Shown: positions 23,934 to 32,458, counted from the stretch's first letter. The stretch is 64,000 nucleotides of DNA from Flavobacteriales bacterium (GCA_947449575.1 CANFRV010000014.1:1-64000), one strand, 5' to 3'. The notes: generated from the letters alone by a model not told the origin. Made by a program: numbers and translations.

Positions 23934-24024
23934 AACTTAGCTTCTGCTACCAGCATCTATTCAACTATGAGAAATCTAAAGAAAGTGCGAACGCGCAGAG
24001 CCGAAAAACAGTAGACGCTAAGTT
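23934..24024 (+). repeat. Inverted repeat spanning 91 bp in the gap before the sulfurtransferase
   Basis: AACTTAGC at 23934-23941 pairs with GCTAAGTT at 24017-24024. The next bases of each arm (TTCTGCTA against TAGTAGAC reversed) also mostly pair. ACGCTAAGTTGCC in the right arm resembles AACGCTAAGTAGCGC just outside element copy D (6158-6172). It may be a recombination site or the remains of one. No coding sequence is seen in 23868-24061. Confidence 0.4.
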
Positions 24025-24061
24025 GCCGAACCGACTGAAAGAATAAAAATTATAAAAGAGT

Positions 24062-24901
24062 ATGAGGATATCACCAATTATAGAAGTGGACGAGTTACTG
24101 AAAATTTACAAAAATCCTGATGTCATGATTTTCGATGTAAGCAATAGTCGAAATGCTAAAGCTAACTACGAGACGGAACATATAGAAGGTGCCTTTTTCA
24201 TTGATCTAAATACTCAATTAGCAGATATAAAAACTGATATTTCGGAAGGAGGGCGACATCCATTGCCTAGAATAGAAACTTTTGCGAAAACGTTGACCTG
24301 TTTAGGAATCACAAAAAACAAGCATATTGTAATTTATGACGATAAAAACGGTTCAAATGCTTCAGCAAGATTTTGGTGGATGTTAAAATCGGTTGGACAC
24401 GAAAAGGTTCAAGTTTTAAACGGAGGACTAAATCAGGCTAAAGAAAATTATTTTCCAATGAGCTCAAAGATCGAAATTAGTGCGAAAGATTCTGAACCAT
24501 ATCAAGTTGGCAAATGGAATTTACCTACAATCGCAATTAATGAGGTAGAAAATATATCACAAAACCCGAATTATTTGGTCGTTGACGTCCGAGACAAAGA
24601 ACGTTTCGAAGGAAAAAATGAACCAATTGATTTAATTGCAGGCCATATTCCAGGAGCTATAAATGTTCCTTTTACAGAAAATTTAGACAAGAATGGGTTG
24701 TTTCTTAAACCTGATCAATTAAAAACAAAATATAAAACATTATTTGGAGAAATTAAAACTGAAAATATTATTATTCACTGTGGTTCAGGCGTAACGGCTT
24801 GTCATACTCTCTTAGCATTGGACTATGCTGAAATAGAAATACCAAAATTATATGTTGGTTCTTGGAGTGAATGGAGCAGAAAACGATACATTGCCGTTTG
24901 A
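24062..24901 (+). CDS. Rhodanese-type sulfurtransferase (thiosulfate/3-mercaptopyruvate)
   Basis: The product is 279 residues, two tandem rhodanese domains (about 1-135 and 150-279). The catalytic loop of the second domain is HCGSGVTACH with Cys about 240; CGSGVTA is the 3-mercaptopyruvate-type loop. GRHPLPRIETF in the first domain is the usual substrate-side arginine segment of this family. It moves sulfane sulphur to thiol or cyanide acceptors in the cytoplasm; there is no signal peptide. It stands alone, 160 bp behind the VOC gene. Confidence 0.9.
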   Translation: MRISPIIEVDELLKIYKNPDVMIFDVSNSRNAKANYETEHIEGAFFIDLNTQLADIKTDISEGGRHPLPRIETFAKTLTCLGITKNKHIVIYDDKNGSNASARFWWMLKSVGHEKVQVLNGGLNQAKENYFPMSSKIEISAKDSEPYQVGKWNLPTIAINEVENISQNPNYLVVDVRDKERFEGKNEPIDLIAGHIPGAINVPFTENLDKNGLFLKPDQLKTKYKTLFGEIKTENIIIHCGSGVTACHTLLALDYAEIEIPKLYVGSWSEWSRKRYIAV

Positions 24902-24989
24902 AAATAATAGAAATTAAATTATTTACAACTCAATTAGAAAAATAAAAAGAATTTTTCTTGCAACTACCCAAACCTATATGCAAGGGGTA

Positions 24990-25055
24990 AGTAGCTCATT
25001 TTAATTCTTTTATTACTATATTTATGAACTACTTCACGTTAGTTTTTTTTACAGA
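24990..25055 (+). mobile_element. Element copy F, right end only
   Basis: AATTCTTTTATTACTATAT, TTATGAACTACTT and TTAGTTTTTTTTACAGAGG reproduce the last 65 bp of copies A, B and E with a few changes. No left part remains. It ends 58 bp before the first desaturase gene, in the same orientation relative to its cargo as the other copies. Confidence 0.6.
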
Positions 25056-25113
25056 GGGGCTTTAGATGTCATTTTAAAAGAAGGTAAAACCGACCTATTA
25101 AAACATTTACAAA

Positions 25114-26220
25114 ATGAATAAATTAAAATTTACAAAGGACGAAGGCTCTGAATTCTACAAAGAGCTGAACGAGAAAATCGAACAATACTTTACCGCTGAG
25201 GGAATTCAAAAGACGGGCAACAAGACAATGATTTTTAAAATCATACTTTATTTCAGTCTTGACATTTTGTTTTATGGACTTATGATTACAAGCACAACGA
25301 CAATTGGTTTCTACTCATTTTATTTACTAATGGGACTTTCTGTTTTGCTCACAGCATTCAATATTTCTCACGATGCAGCACACGGAGTTGCGGTAAAAAG
25401 TAAATTTTGGAACAAGCTTTTATTTTCTCTAAGTTTTAATCTGCAAGGAAACAATGCCTATGTTTGGGGAAAGAACCACAACGAATCGCACCATTTATAC
25501 ACAAACATTGAAGGAAGTGACATTGATGTCCTGAACAACCCAGTGCTTCGAATGACTTCAACCCAAACCTTAAAAAAAATCCACAAATATCAATACTTAT
25601 ATGCTCCAATATTAAGCCTTTTATATTCTATCAATTGGTTTTTTATACGTGAATTATTAATGCTTTTTAGAAAGTCAAGTAGAACCATTTCAATAAATAT
25701 TCCTTCTATAGAAATAGTAAAACTCATTTTTTTTAAATTAATCTACATCGGCTATATGCTAGTGTTGCCCATGTATTTATTGTCTTTCGGAGTTGGAACT
25801 GTTATTTTAGCATTTTTTCTTAATCACTTTATGGTCTCGATAATATTCACCAGTGTGCTCGGGGTTTCTCATTTATCTGATTTTGTTCACCACCCCATTC
25901 CTGATAAAGATGGAAAGCTTCAAATGAGTTGGCCAAAACTGCAAATGATAACTTCCGTCGATTACAATGCCGATAGCGTTTTTTTAAATTGGACATTAGG
26001 GGGTTTTAATGCACATGCCTTGCATCATCTTTTACCAAACATCAGCCATGTTCATTACCTAAAAATATTGCCAATATTTATTGAAACAGCAGAGAAACAT
26101 AATATCAATTATATGAACATGCCCTACAAAGAAGCCCTTAGTTCATACTATCGTTTTTTATACAAAATGGGGAATCAACAACACATGCAACCATTAATTT
26201 ATGAAAGCAAAGCATCTTAA
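25114..26220 (+). CDS. Membrane fatty acid desaturase 1
   Basis: The product is 368 residues. Three histidine boxes are present: HDAAH near residue 86, HNESHH near 123 and HALHH near 301, the di-iron ligands of acyl-lipid/acyl-CoA desaturases. Four to six membrane segments lie between them. NAHALHHLLPNISHVHY is typical of the linoleoyl-CoA (front-end-like) desaturase group. It would introduce a double bond in membrane fatty acids at the cytoplasmic membrane; the position is unknown. Its last 20 bp overlap the second desaturase gene, so the pair is translationally coupled. Confidence 0.9.
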   Translation: MNKLKFTKDEGSEFYKELNEKIEQYFTAEGIQKTGNKTMIFKIILYFSLDILFYGLMITSTTTIGFYSFYLLMGLSVLLTAFNISHDAAHGVAVKSKFWNKLLFSLSFNLQGNNAYVWGKNHNESHHLYTNIEGSDIDVLNNPVLRMTSTQTLKKIHKYQYLYAPILSLLYSINWFFIRELLMLFRKSSRTISINIPSIEIVKLIFFKLIYIGYMLVLPMYLLSFGVGTVILAFFLNHFMVSIIFTSVLGVSHLSDFVHHPIPDKDGKLQMSWPKLQMITSVDYNADSVFLNWTLGGFNAHALHHLLPNISHVHYLKILPIFIETAEKHNINYMNMPYKEALSSYYRFLYKMGNQQHMQPLIYESKAS

Positions 26221-27265
26221 TATACCTGAAGACACAGCGCTTTACAATTCCATTTTTAGGGAGATAAATGATAAAATTGTGCTTGACAAAAAAAAAGCCG
26301 ATCGCTATTTCCTCTTTAAGTTTTTGTTTTATGGGTCATTGAGTATTGGTTCATACGCGATGCTATTTATTATTATAAATCCATTTCTATTTGTGCTGGA
26401 TTTTGTTTTTTTTGGTTTCGTGGCCGTATTACTATGTTTTAATTTTGCGCACGATTTTTCACACCACGCAATATTCAAGCGTCCATTTTGGGATAATATA
26501 GGATTTGAATTTATTTACACATTAGTTGGAGCGCATCCCGAAGCATGGAAGGGAAGACATTTGAACTCCCATCATTTTGCTCCAAATGTTGAACATTTTG
26601 ATACCGACCTTGCTATAACGGGATTAATAAGAGTTTTACCAACAAGTAATTTAAAATGGTACCACAAGTTTCAACATATTTATGCTCTCTTTGCATACGC
26701 CACCTATTCGCTTTATTGGGTATGTATTAAAGATTTTATCGTGTTATCTCAATCAAAACACAAAGATGGTGTAACAAAAATCAAATATTACGCCGTATTT
26801 TATACCTTGAAATTATTTTATGTTTTCTATTTATTAATTCTTCCTTTGTTATTCTCTCACCAACCAGGATTGGTCATATTTATTTCGTTCATAGCAATGC
26901 ATTTGGTTCAATCCATCTATACTTTGTTGACTTTTTTTATTACACATCATGTCACAGAATCAAACTATCCTATAGCCGATAGCGATGGATTAATAAATAC
27001 TTCATGGTTCAAAAATCAAATAAACAGTTCTAATAATTTTTATCCATTCAGTCAAATTGGAAATTTTATTTTTGGCGGAGTAAACAATCATATTGCACAT
27101 CATCTTTTTCCCAACATTAGTCACTATCATTATCCTGAAATTAATGTATTATTGTTTCAAAGACTAAAAGAAAACGGAATTACTCCAAGTGTCACTACCT
27201 ATTTCGGTGGAATTGTTTCACACTTAAGGCTCCTGAAAAAAATGGGCGTTTCAGTGGTTAACTGA
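26201..27265 (+). CDS. Membrane fatty acid desaturase 2
   Basis: The product is 354 residues and a diverged paralogue of the enzyme at 25114. The boxes are HDFSHH near residue 84, HLNSHH near 120 and HIAHH near 297, with the same PNISHYHYPE end. The start codon lies 20 bp inside the first gene. Possession of two coupled but clearly different desaturases suggests two double-bond positions or two substrates. The 269-bp gap after it holds no gene; only a GTTATAAC palindrome near 27508 stands out. Confidence 0.9.
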   Translation: MKAKHLNIPEDTALYNSIFREINDKIVLDKKKADRYFLFKFLFYGSLSIGSYAMLFIIINPFLFVLDFVFFGFVAVLLCFNFAHDFSHHAIFKRPFWDNIGFEFIYTLVGAHPEAWKGRHLNSHHFAPNVEHFDTDLAITGLIRVLPTSNLKWYHKFQHIYALFAYATYSLYWVCIKDFIVLSQSKHKDGVTKIKYYAVFYTLKLFYVFYLLILPLLFSHQPGLVIFISFIAMHLVQSIYTLLTFFITHHVTESNYPIADSDGLINTSWFKNQINSSNNFYPFSQIGNFIFGGVNNHIAHHLFPNISHYHYPEINVLLFQRLKENGITPSVTTYFGGIVSHLRLLKKMGVSVVN

Positions 27266-27534
27266 TGTTACGTTTTTACTAAATTCGAAGATTCACGACA
27301 ATTATCAATTTTTAAATAAGTAGTGTTTTTTTGTTATTTTTATACTCAATAATTGGGCACTCCGTTTAAACTTCTACTTGAATAAAATAGCTGTAATCGG
27401 GATTTATCGATTTTAGTTTTGATTTTAAACATATTAACAAAAATAAGTACAGCGGCTATCTTCGCTCAAAAAAAGTAGTAATAATAATAATTGCTTGAAG
27501 CGATACGTTATAACACATTACACAAAATCAGAAA

Positions 27535-28098
27535 ATGATGAAGATATTATTGAGTTTTCTTTTCGTACTATTACATCTAATTGGATTTGGACAAGCAAAA
27601 AACTGTAACTCAGTGAATGTTCCTGGGAAATCTTGTGTGGTTCAAATCATACGTGAAAATAATGACACAATAATATGCCTTATTGAAGATGATTGCTATC
27701 ATATCGAATATGACTTAAATAAAGATGCCACATGGATATCCTATTCCAAAGACACGTCAAAAATTCTTGAAATAATAAGTTTTAATGATGGAAAACAAAC
27801 AAAAACTCACACACAATATTTCGACAATGGAAAATTGAAATGCCAAAGTAAATATGAGAATGGAGAATTGATAGGTCCTTATATACGTTTTTTTGAAGGA
27901 GGAGAAATCGAATGGGCTGGAATGTATATTGAAGGCCGTTTCATAGGCACAATTTATAAATATTGGGACAACGGCAATGTTGCAGAAATTAGAATTCAAA
28001 CTGAGTCTTCGTATTATGGAAAATATAACACATACTATGATCCTTCAGGAAACTCAATATCAGAAACAGAATTCAAACAAATGTGGAACTGCAATTAA
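27535..28098 (+). CDS. Exported MORN-repeat protein
   Basis: The product is 187 residues with a signal peptide at about 1-20 (IGFGQA). Four or so MORN-2 repeats follow from residue 80 (YFDNGKLKCQSKYENGELIGPY, FFEGGEIEWAGMYIEGRFIG, YWDNGNVAE, YYDPSGN). Such proteins are sometimes annotated as YwqK-like antitoxins, but this one is exported and alone, so that label has no support here. The role is unknown; MORN repeats in Bacteroidota exported proteins probably serve as beta-hairpin scaffolds. ATG at 27538 is an alternative start. Confidence 0.8.
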   Translation: MMKILLSFLFVLLHLIGFGQAKNCNSVNVPGKSCVVQIIRENNDTIICLIEDDCYHIEYDLNKDATWISYSKDTSKILEIISFNDGKQTKTHTQYFDNGKLKCQSKYENGELIGPYIRFFEGGEIEWAGMYIEGRFIGTIYKYWDNGNVAEIRIQTESSYYGKYNTYYDPSGNSISETEFKQMWNCN

Positions 28099-28287
28099 AT
28101 ATAAAATTACGAAAACACTCGTTTGGCTGCATTCTCTCAGTTTAGCTTCGAAAATTGATTTTTATTAGAGTAAATAATTTTAACTTCGGAGCAACGATTC
28201 ATCTAAAAAATCGTTACGCCAACAAGCACGAAACCTTCGATAATTGAAATTGAAACAAACAGAATTTGAGACAAAAATTAAAATAAA

Positions 28288-29073
28288 ATGAAAATGAAAA
28301 ATACAGCATTGATAACAGGAGCGTCTAACGGAATTGGATTAGAATTAGCTAAAATTCACGCTTCAAAAGGAGGTGATTTAGTTTTAGTAGCGAGAAACAA
28401 ATCTAAATTAGATGAAATCAAAACAGAACTTGAAAAGGAATTTAAGGTTTCTGTGTATACTATTGGTAAAGACCTTTCTATGACCAACGCTGCTCAAGAA
28501 ATATATGACGAAACCAACAAAGAAAATATTCAAGTTGATTATTTGATAAACAATGCAGGATTTGGTGACTATGGAATGTTTGCAGAAACGGACTGGAATA
28601 AAGAACTGCAAATGATTACTCTGAACATTACTGCGCTGACCCATTTTACAAAATTATATCTACAAGACATGGTTAAACGAAGTAGTGGTAAGATAATGAA
28701 TGTCGCTTCGACAGCAGCGTTTCAATCTGGACCAACGATGTCGGTGTATTGCGCAACTAAAGCGTATGTCTTAAGTTTCACAGAGGCGATTAGTAATGAA
28801 GTAATTGATAAAGGAATAACGGTCACTGCTCTTTGTCCGGGTGCGACTAAAACTGGTTTCGAAGTGGCAGGAGGTCTGGAAGATAGCAAAATTTTTAAAA
28901 ACAAAAATTTACCAACAGGGAAAGAAGTTGCCGAATATGGTTACCGTTCAATGCTAAAAGGAAAGACGGTTGCGATACATGGAATTATGAATACTATTTT
29001 GTCTACCTCTATACGATTTATACCAAGAGCATTGGTCTTGAAAGTGACACGTAAAATCTTAGGCAAAGCTTAA
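28288..29073 (+). CDS. Short-chain dehydrogenase/reductase
   Basis: The product is 261 residues, a classical SDR: TGASNGIGLEL is the cofactor-binding turn, NNAGFG the structural motif, and S in VASTAAF with YCATK the catalytic Ser-Tyr-Lys set. The arginine in LVARNKSK after strand 2 suggests NADP(H). The C-terminal part (MLKGKTVAIHGIMNTILS and RFIPRALVLKVTRKIL) resembles DltE/YqjQ-like SDRs of unknown substrate. Its neighbour at 29213 is not obviously related. Confidence 0.88.
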   Translation: MKMKNTALITGASNGIGLELAKIHASKGGDLVLVARNKSKLDEIKTELEKEFKVSVYTIGKDLSMTNAAQEIYDETNKENIQVDYLINNAGFGDYGMFAETDWNKELQMITLNITALTHFTKLYLQDMVKRSSGKIMNVASTAAFQSGPTMSVYCATKAYVLSFTEAISNEVIDKGITVTALCPGATKTGFEVAGGLEDSKIFKNKNLPTGKEVAEYGYRSMLKGKTVAIHGIMNTILSTSIRFIPRALVLKVTRKILGKA

Positions 29074-29212
29074 TCAAAATGTTCAAATATTGAAAAGAAC
29101 GAACGAATTGAAGAAGTTGGGTAAATGGAGGATTTAATGCGTAAATTCAACGGCAGTTATTCGATTACACTTTTGCGCAAAAATCAAACAGCATTTATAA
29201 TTCTTAAATAAA

Positions 29213-29620
29213 ATGAAAAATAAAATCGGTACGAAAGAAAGTCCTTTAGCTTTAAAAACACCTCCATTGTCATCAGAATATACTATGCACGTTGACGAAA
29301 AGGAAGGGAAGGAAGTTTTAGTTTGCACAGTCGGAAAGACAGTTTTACTGTATGACATTCGTTGTCTTGACGACTTACATTCAATGCTGAAAAAGCACGG
29401 AGACTGGATGGAACTTGGTAGTGCGGACGAGCAAAAACCTGCAAAGGCTGGAACAGTAGAAGCTTGGGGACGTTCAGAGAATAATCCAGTGAAGGGTTGG
29501 TATGGACTAAAGAAAGGACTTCGTGGACGTTTTGGGATGTATATTCCGCCATTAATGGAAAAACTAGGACTTGCTGAAGACACACACGATCCAAGGGGAA
29601 ACAAAATGAAAGCAAAGTAG
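29213..29620 (+). CDS. DUF6855-like protein
   Basis: The product is 135 residues. KESPLALKTPPLSSEYTM, HGDWMELGSADEQKPAKAGT, and GWYGLKKGLRGRFGMY are blocks I recall from a widespread small bacterial family labelled DUF6855. The function is unknown. The protein has no signal peptide and should be cytoplasmic. It stands between the SDR gene and the convergent HxlR regulator gene. Confidence 0.7.
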   Translation: MKNKIGTKESPLALKTPPLSSEYTMHVDEKEGKEVLVCTVGKTVLLYDIRCLDDLHSMLKKHGDWMELGSADEQKPAKAGTVEAWGRSENNPVKGWYGLKKGLRGRFGMYIPPLMEKLGLAEDTHDPRGNKMKAK

Positions 29621-29690
29621 CTAGTGGCAGAAATAGAGAATGGCAACTGATGTGAAAAATTAGCTGCTAAGTACTGCTCGAAATAGACAA

Positions 29691-30017
29691 TTAGACAGTA
29701 AACTCTTGACCCCAAGTGTGCAATGACACAATGCTAGGCAATAATTTTTCGCCTTTGATTGTCAAAGTATATTCAACAGTTGGCGGAACAGTGGCAAAAA
29801 CTTCTCTTGTGATAATTCCATTCGCTTCCATGTTTTTCAATTCCTTGACTAACATTCTTGTATTAATTCCCTCAACGCTTCTTTCTAATTCTTTAAAACG
29901 CATTTTACCTTTTGACAATATATAGATCATAGGCATTGCCCATTTTCCACCTATTATATCTAAAACTTCTTTTAAGCTACAAGTTTTTTCAGAAACTATT
30001 GTTTTATTTTTTTCCAT
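29691..30017 (-). CDS. HxlR-family transcriptional regulator
   Basis: The product is 108 residues, one winged helix-turn-helix of the HxlR type (CSLKEVLDIIGGKWAMPMIY, then MRFKELERSVEGINTRMLVKEL, then VEYTLTIKGEKLLP). The single N-terminal Cys13 is the position at which related regulators (YodB, HypR) sense quinones or hypochlorite, so an electrophile sensor is possible. It is divergent from the ene-reductase operon at 30136. The intergenic region holds a 13-bp inverted repeat that is its likely operator, so it should control both itself and the reductase. Confidence 0.9.
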   Translation of the reverse strand: MEKNKTIVSEKTCSLKEVLDIIGGKWAMPMIYILSKGKMRFKELERSVEGINTRMLVKELKNMEANGIITREVFATVPPTVEYTLTIKGEKLLPSIVSLHTWGQEFTV

Positions 30018-30035
30018 ATCGTATTGATTTCATTT

Positions 30036-30095
30036 AATACTTTACTTTGGGTTACTACTGTACATTCGTGTAACTACTTGCAAAAGTAAAGTATT
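30036..30095. promoter_or_regulatory. Probable HxlR operator: 13-bp inverted repeat
   Basis: AATACTTTACTTT at 30036-30048 and AAAGTAAAGTATT at 30083-30095 are perfect inverted copies 34 bases apart. With one mismatch they extend to ATTyAATACTTTACTTT. The right arm falls in the spacer of the ene-reductase promoter and the left arm lies 18 bases in front of the regulator gene, so binding would block both directions. Confidence 0.65.
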
Positions 30096-30108
30096 GAATA
30101 TAAGTTTG
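30078..30108 (+). promoter_or_regulatory. Promoter of the ene-reductase operon
   Basis: TTG at 30078-30080 and TAAGTTTG at 30101-30108 are 20 bases apart and fit the Bacteroidota -33/-7 boxes. The spacer contains the right arm of the operator repeat. The message would begin near 30113, giving a leader of about 23 bases. Confidence 0.6.
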
Positions 30109-30135
30109 CAACTTAATAGATAAAAAAAGAACAAA

Positions 30136-31215
30136 ATGAAATTATTAGAACAAATAAAAATAGGCAATTACACGCTTAAAAATAGTATGGTAATGGCACC
30201 AATGACAAGAAGTCGTGCAAATTTTGATGGAATTGTTGGCGATAATACTGTATTGTATTATACACAGCGAGTGAGTGCAGGTTTAATAATTAGTGAAGCA
30301 ATTAATATTTCAAAACAAGCCATTGGAAGTCCGCTTACACCAGGCATCTATACATCTGAACAAATTAGCGCTTGGAAAAAAATCACACAAGCCGTTCACG
30401 AAAAAGGAGGTGTGATTTATGCTCAACTATGGCACACAGGCCGCGTAGGGCATTCACTTGTGAAAAATGGAGAGAAACCTGTTTCTCCTTCTCCTTTGGC
30501 CATTGAAGGTCAACAACATTTTACAAGTGAAGGAATGAAAGATTATGAAACGCCAAGAGAATTAAGCATAGAAGAAATAAAAAACATTGTTCAAGATTAC
30601 AAACAAGCTGCCATAAATGCTATGGAAGCAGGTTTTGACGGAGTTGAACTTCATTCAGCATTTGGCTATTTGCCTAATCAGTTTTTAGCAGAAAGTGTGA
30701 ATCAAAGGAATGACCAATACGGAGGAAACACCGAAAATCGTAATCGTTTTGTACTAGAAATAATGCAAGAAATGATTAAAGCTATTGGCAGCGACAAAGT
30801 GGCTATCCGAATTTCGCCGACAAGCACATACAACAGTATAATACACCAAAATCCTTTAGAACAATTTACTGCTCTTATTGAAGATTTAAACAAAATGCCA
30901 TTGTCGTATATACACATCATGAATGTCCCATTTCCTGCCGACAAATTTCCTCTCTATCCAGCCAATTCTGTTGAAACATTTGGAAAATTAACGCAACATA
31001 AAGTTATTGCAAATTGCGGCTATACAAAAGAAACAGGCGAAGAAGAATTAGAAAAAGGAATTGCAAAACTTATCTCATATGGAACATTATTTTTAGCCAA
31101 TCCCGATTTACCAAAACGATTTGAGCTAAATGCAGAACTAAACCAGCCTGACAGAGCGACAATGTATGGTGGACAAGACCAAGGCTACACAGACTATCCG
31201 TTTTTAAATCAATAA
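30136..31215 (+). CDS. Old yellow enzyme family ene-reductase (NemA-like)
   Basis: The product is 359 residues, an FMN-dependent TIM barrel. APMTRSRA, YAQLWHTGRVGH, GFDGVELHSAFGYLPNQFLAESVNQR and VIANCGYT are the standard blocks. It should reduce activated C=C bonds or nitro groups with NAD(P)H. In the HSAFGYL block the second substrate-binding residue, usually His or Asn three residues after the His, is Phe. The gene is divergent from the HxlR regulator and is followed after 12 bp by the small exported protein at 31228. An electrophile-detoxification role fits the regulator type. Confidence 0.9.
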   Translation: MKLLEQIKIGNYTLKNSMVMAPMTRSRANFDGIVGDNTVLYYTQRVSAGLIISEAINISKQAIGSPLTPGIYTSEQISAWKKITQAVHEKGGVIYAQLWHTGRVGHSLVKNGEKPVSPSPLAIEGQQHFTSEGMKDYETPRELSIEEIKNIVQDYKQAAINAMEAGFDGVELHSAFGYLPNQFLAESVNQRNDQYGGNTENRNRFVLEIMQEMIKAIGSDKVAIRISPTSTYNSIIHQNPLEQFTALIEDLNKMPLSYIHIMNVPFPADKFPLYPANSVETFGKLTQHKVIANCGYTKETGEEELEKGIAKLISYGTLFLANPDLPKRFELNAELNQPDRATMYGGQDQGYTDYPFLNQ

Positions 31216-31227
31216 TTATTTAATAAA

Positions 31228-31587
31228 ATGACCAAAAAGCATATCCAGTTCATCGTACTTTTACTACTATTAGTTTTTTCAAACAAAGTTTATTCACAAT
31301 CAAATTCAAATAAAATGGAACAAAACAGAATACAAGCAATTTTAACATTAGACATGGATAATATTCCAAGTAATTTTCAAGAAATAATAAAAGATGAACA
31401 AGAAGTTGTAGCAAAATGGCAAGAAGAAGGGATTTTAGAAAACTTGTTTTTAAGACACGGTCGAAATGGTGCGGTCTTACTATTTAAAGGAGTTGACGAA
31501 GAGAAAGTGAAAGAATTAATGGCGACACTGCCTTTGTACAAACTTAAAAAAAGCGTAGAATACTTGAACTTAATAAAACAGTTCTAA
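31228..31587 (+). CDS. Exported muconolactone isomerase/YCII-like ferredoxin-fold protein
   Basis: The product is 119 residues. A signal peptide covers 1-23 (SNKVYSQS), followed by one dimeric alpha-beta barrel module: AILTLDMDNIP, then VVAKWQEEGILENLFLRHGRNGAVLLF and ATLPLYKLKKSVEYLNL. This is the shape of muconolactone delta-isomerase and YCII proteins, although the catalytic residues of the isomerase are not identifiable. It is 12 bp behind the ene-reductase gene, so it belongs to the same operon. An exported partner for a cytoplasmic reductase is unexpected. Confidence 0.7.
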   Translation: MTKKHIQFIVLLLLLVFSNKVYSQSNSNKMEQNRIQAILTLDMDNIPSNFQEIIKDEQEVVAKWQEEGILENLFLRHGRNGAVLLFKGVDEEKVKELMATLPLYKLKKSVEYLNLIKQF

Positions 31588-31648
31588 AAACAAGCGAGCT
31601 TACAAAAATATACTACAGCTAAAAGTGGTTTTACAAAAGGATAGATTA

Positions 31649-31672
31649 AGCACTGAATTCAAAATTAGTGCT
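31649..31672. terminator. Weak hairpin between convergent genes
   Basis: AGCACT at 31649-31654 pairs with AGTGCT at 31667-31672 around 12 bases. It lies between the converging ends of the ene-reductase operon and the PHB operon. There is no strong T-run on either side, so terminator function is only likely from position. Confidence 0.3.
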
Positions 31673-31687
31673 ACATCTACTCTTTTA

Positions 31688-32458
31688 TTACGCAACCCAA
31701 CCACCATCGACAGGAATTGATGTTCCGGTGATAAGATTTGCTGCATCTGACGCGAGAAATACAGCCAATTTACCAATCGATTCGCTTGTCACGAATTCTT
31801 TAATGGCATGTTTTTGCAATAATATGGTAGAAATTACTTCATCTTCCGATATTCCATGCGTTTTCGCGTGATCAACGATTTGCTTTTGAACCAAAGGAGT
31901 TCTGACATATCCAGGACAAATAGCATTGACAGTAATTCCAAATGTTGCCCCTTCCAACGCAAGAACTTTTGTCAAACCTACCACCCCATGTTTAGCTGCC
32001 ACATAAGCTGATTTATTTTCAGAGGCAACAACCCCATGTGCAGAAGCGATATTAATAATTCTACCAAAATTTTTAGCTTTCATCGTATTCCATGCAAATT
32101 TTGAAACACCAAAAACAGCACTTAAATTCAATTGAATAACCTCATTCCATTTTTCAATTGGAAAATTCTCAACAGGTAAAACAAACTTAATTCCAGCATT
32201 ATTTACAAGTACATCAATTTTTTCAAAATCACTTTCAATTTTCAAAATCATTTCTTCAACTTGCTTCATATCAGTCAAATCTGACTGATAATACATGGTT
32301 CTTACATCAAACTCCAGCCCTATTTTTTCGGCAATTTCATATCCATATAACTCTAGGCCATTAAAAGCAATAGAATACCCTTCACGTGCAAATTCAATCG
32401 CAATACCTAATCCAATACCACTCGTACTTCCGGTAATTAAAACAGTTTTTGAATACAT
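31688..32458 (-). CDS. bdhA: 3-hydroxybutyrate dehydrogenase
   Basis: The product is 256 residues, a classical SDR (TGSTSGIGLGIA; NNAGIKF; catalytic Ser in IASAHG, YVAAK). SAHGVVASENKSAYVAAKHG and AICPGYVRTPLVQKQI are characteristic of D-3-hydroxybutyrate dehydrogenases, which oxidise 3-hydroxybutyrate released from PHB to acetoacetate with NAD+. It is the last gene of the minus-strand PHB operon, 150 bp behind phaB. The segment LLQKHAIKEFVT replaces the more usual QP-containing helix, a minor change. Identity as BdhA is well supported by the operon context. Confidence 0.9.
   Translation of the reverse strand: MYSKTVLITGSTSGIGLGIAIEFAREGYSIAFNGLELYGYEIAEKIGLEFDVRTMYYQSDLTDMKQVEEMILKIESDFEKIDVLVNNAGIKFVLPVENFPIEKWNEVIQLNLSAVFGVSKFAWNTMKAKNFGRIINIASAHGVVASENKSAYVAAKHGVVGLTKVLALEGATFGITVNAICPGYVRTPLVQKQIVDHAKTHGISEDEVISTILLQKHAIKEFVTSESIGKLAVFLASDAANLITGTSIPVDGGWVA

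Noticed and set aside
27290-27534. GTTATAAC near 27508 as a cassette core site.
   Set aside because: No matching second arm of an attC-like stem could be found upstream.
27535-28098. Calling the MORN-repeat protein a YwqK antitoxin.
   Set aside because: It has a signal peptide and no toxin neighbour; the label comes from repeat similarity only.
28193-28215. 7-bp perfect hairpin (AACGATT/AATCGTT) before the SDR gene.
   Set aside because: No T-run follows and the stem is AT-rich; it may be chance in AT-rich DNA.
29134-29715. Long minus-strand open frame of 193 codons opposite the DUF6855-like gene.
   Set aside because: The plus-strand frame matches a known family and the minus frame has no recognisable pattern; it is a shadow.
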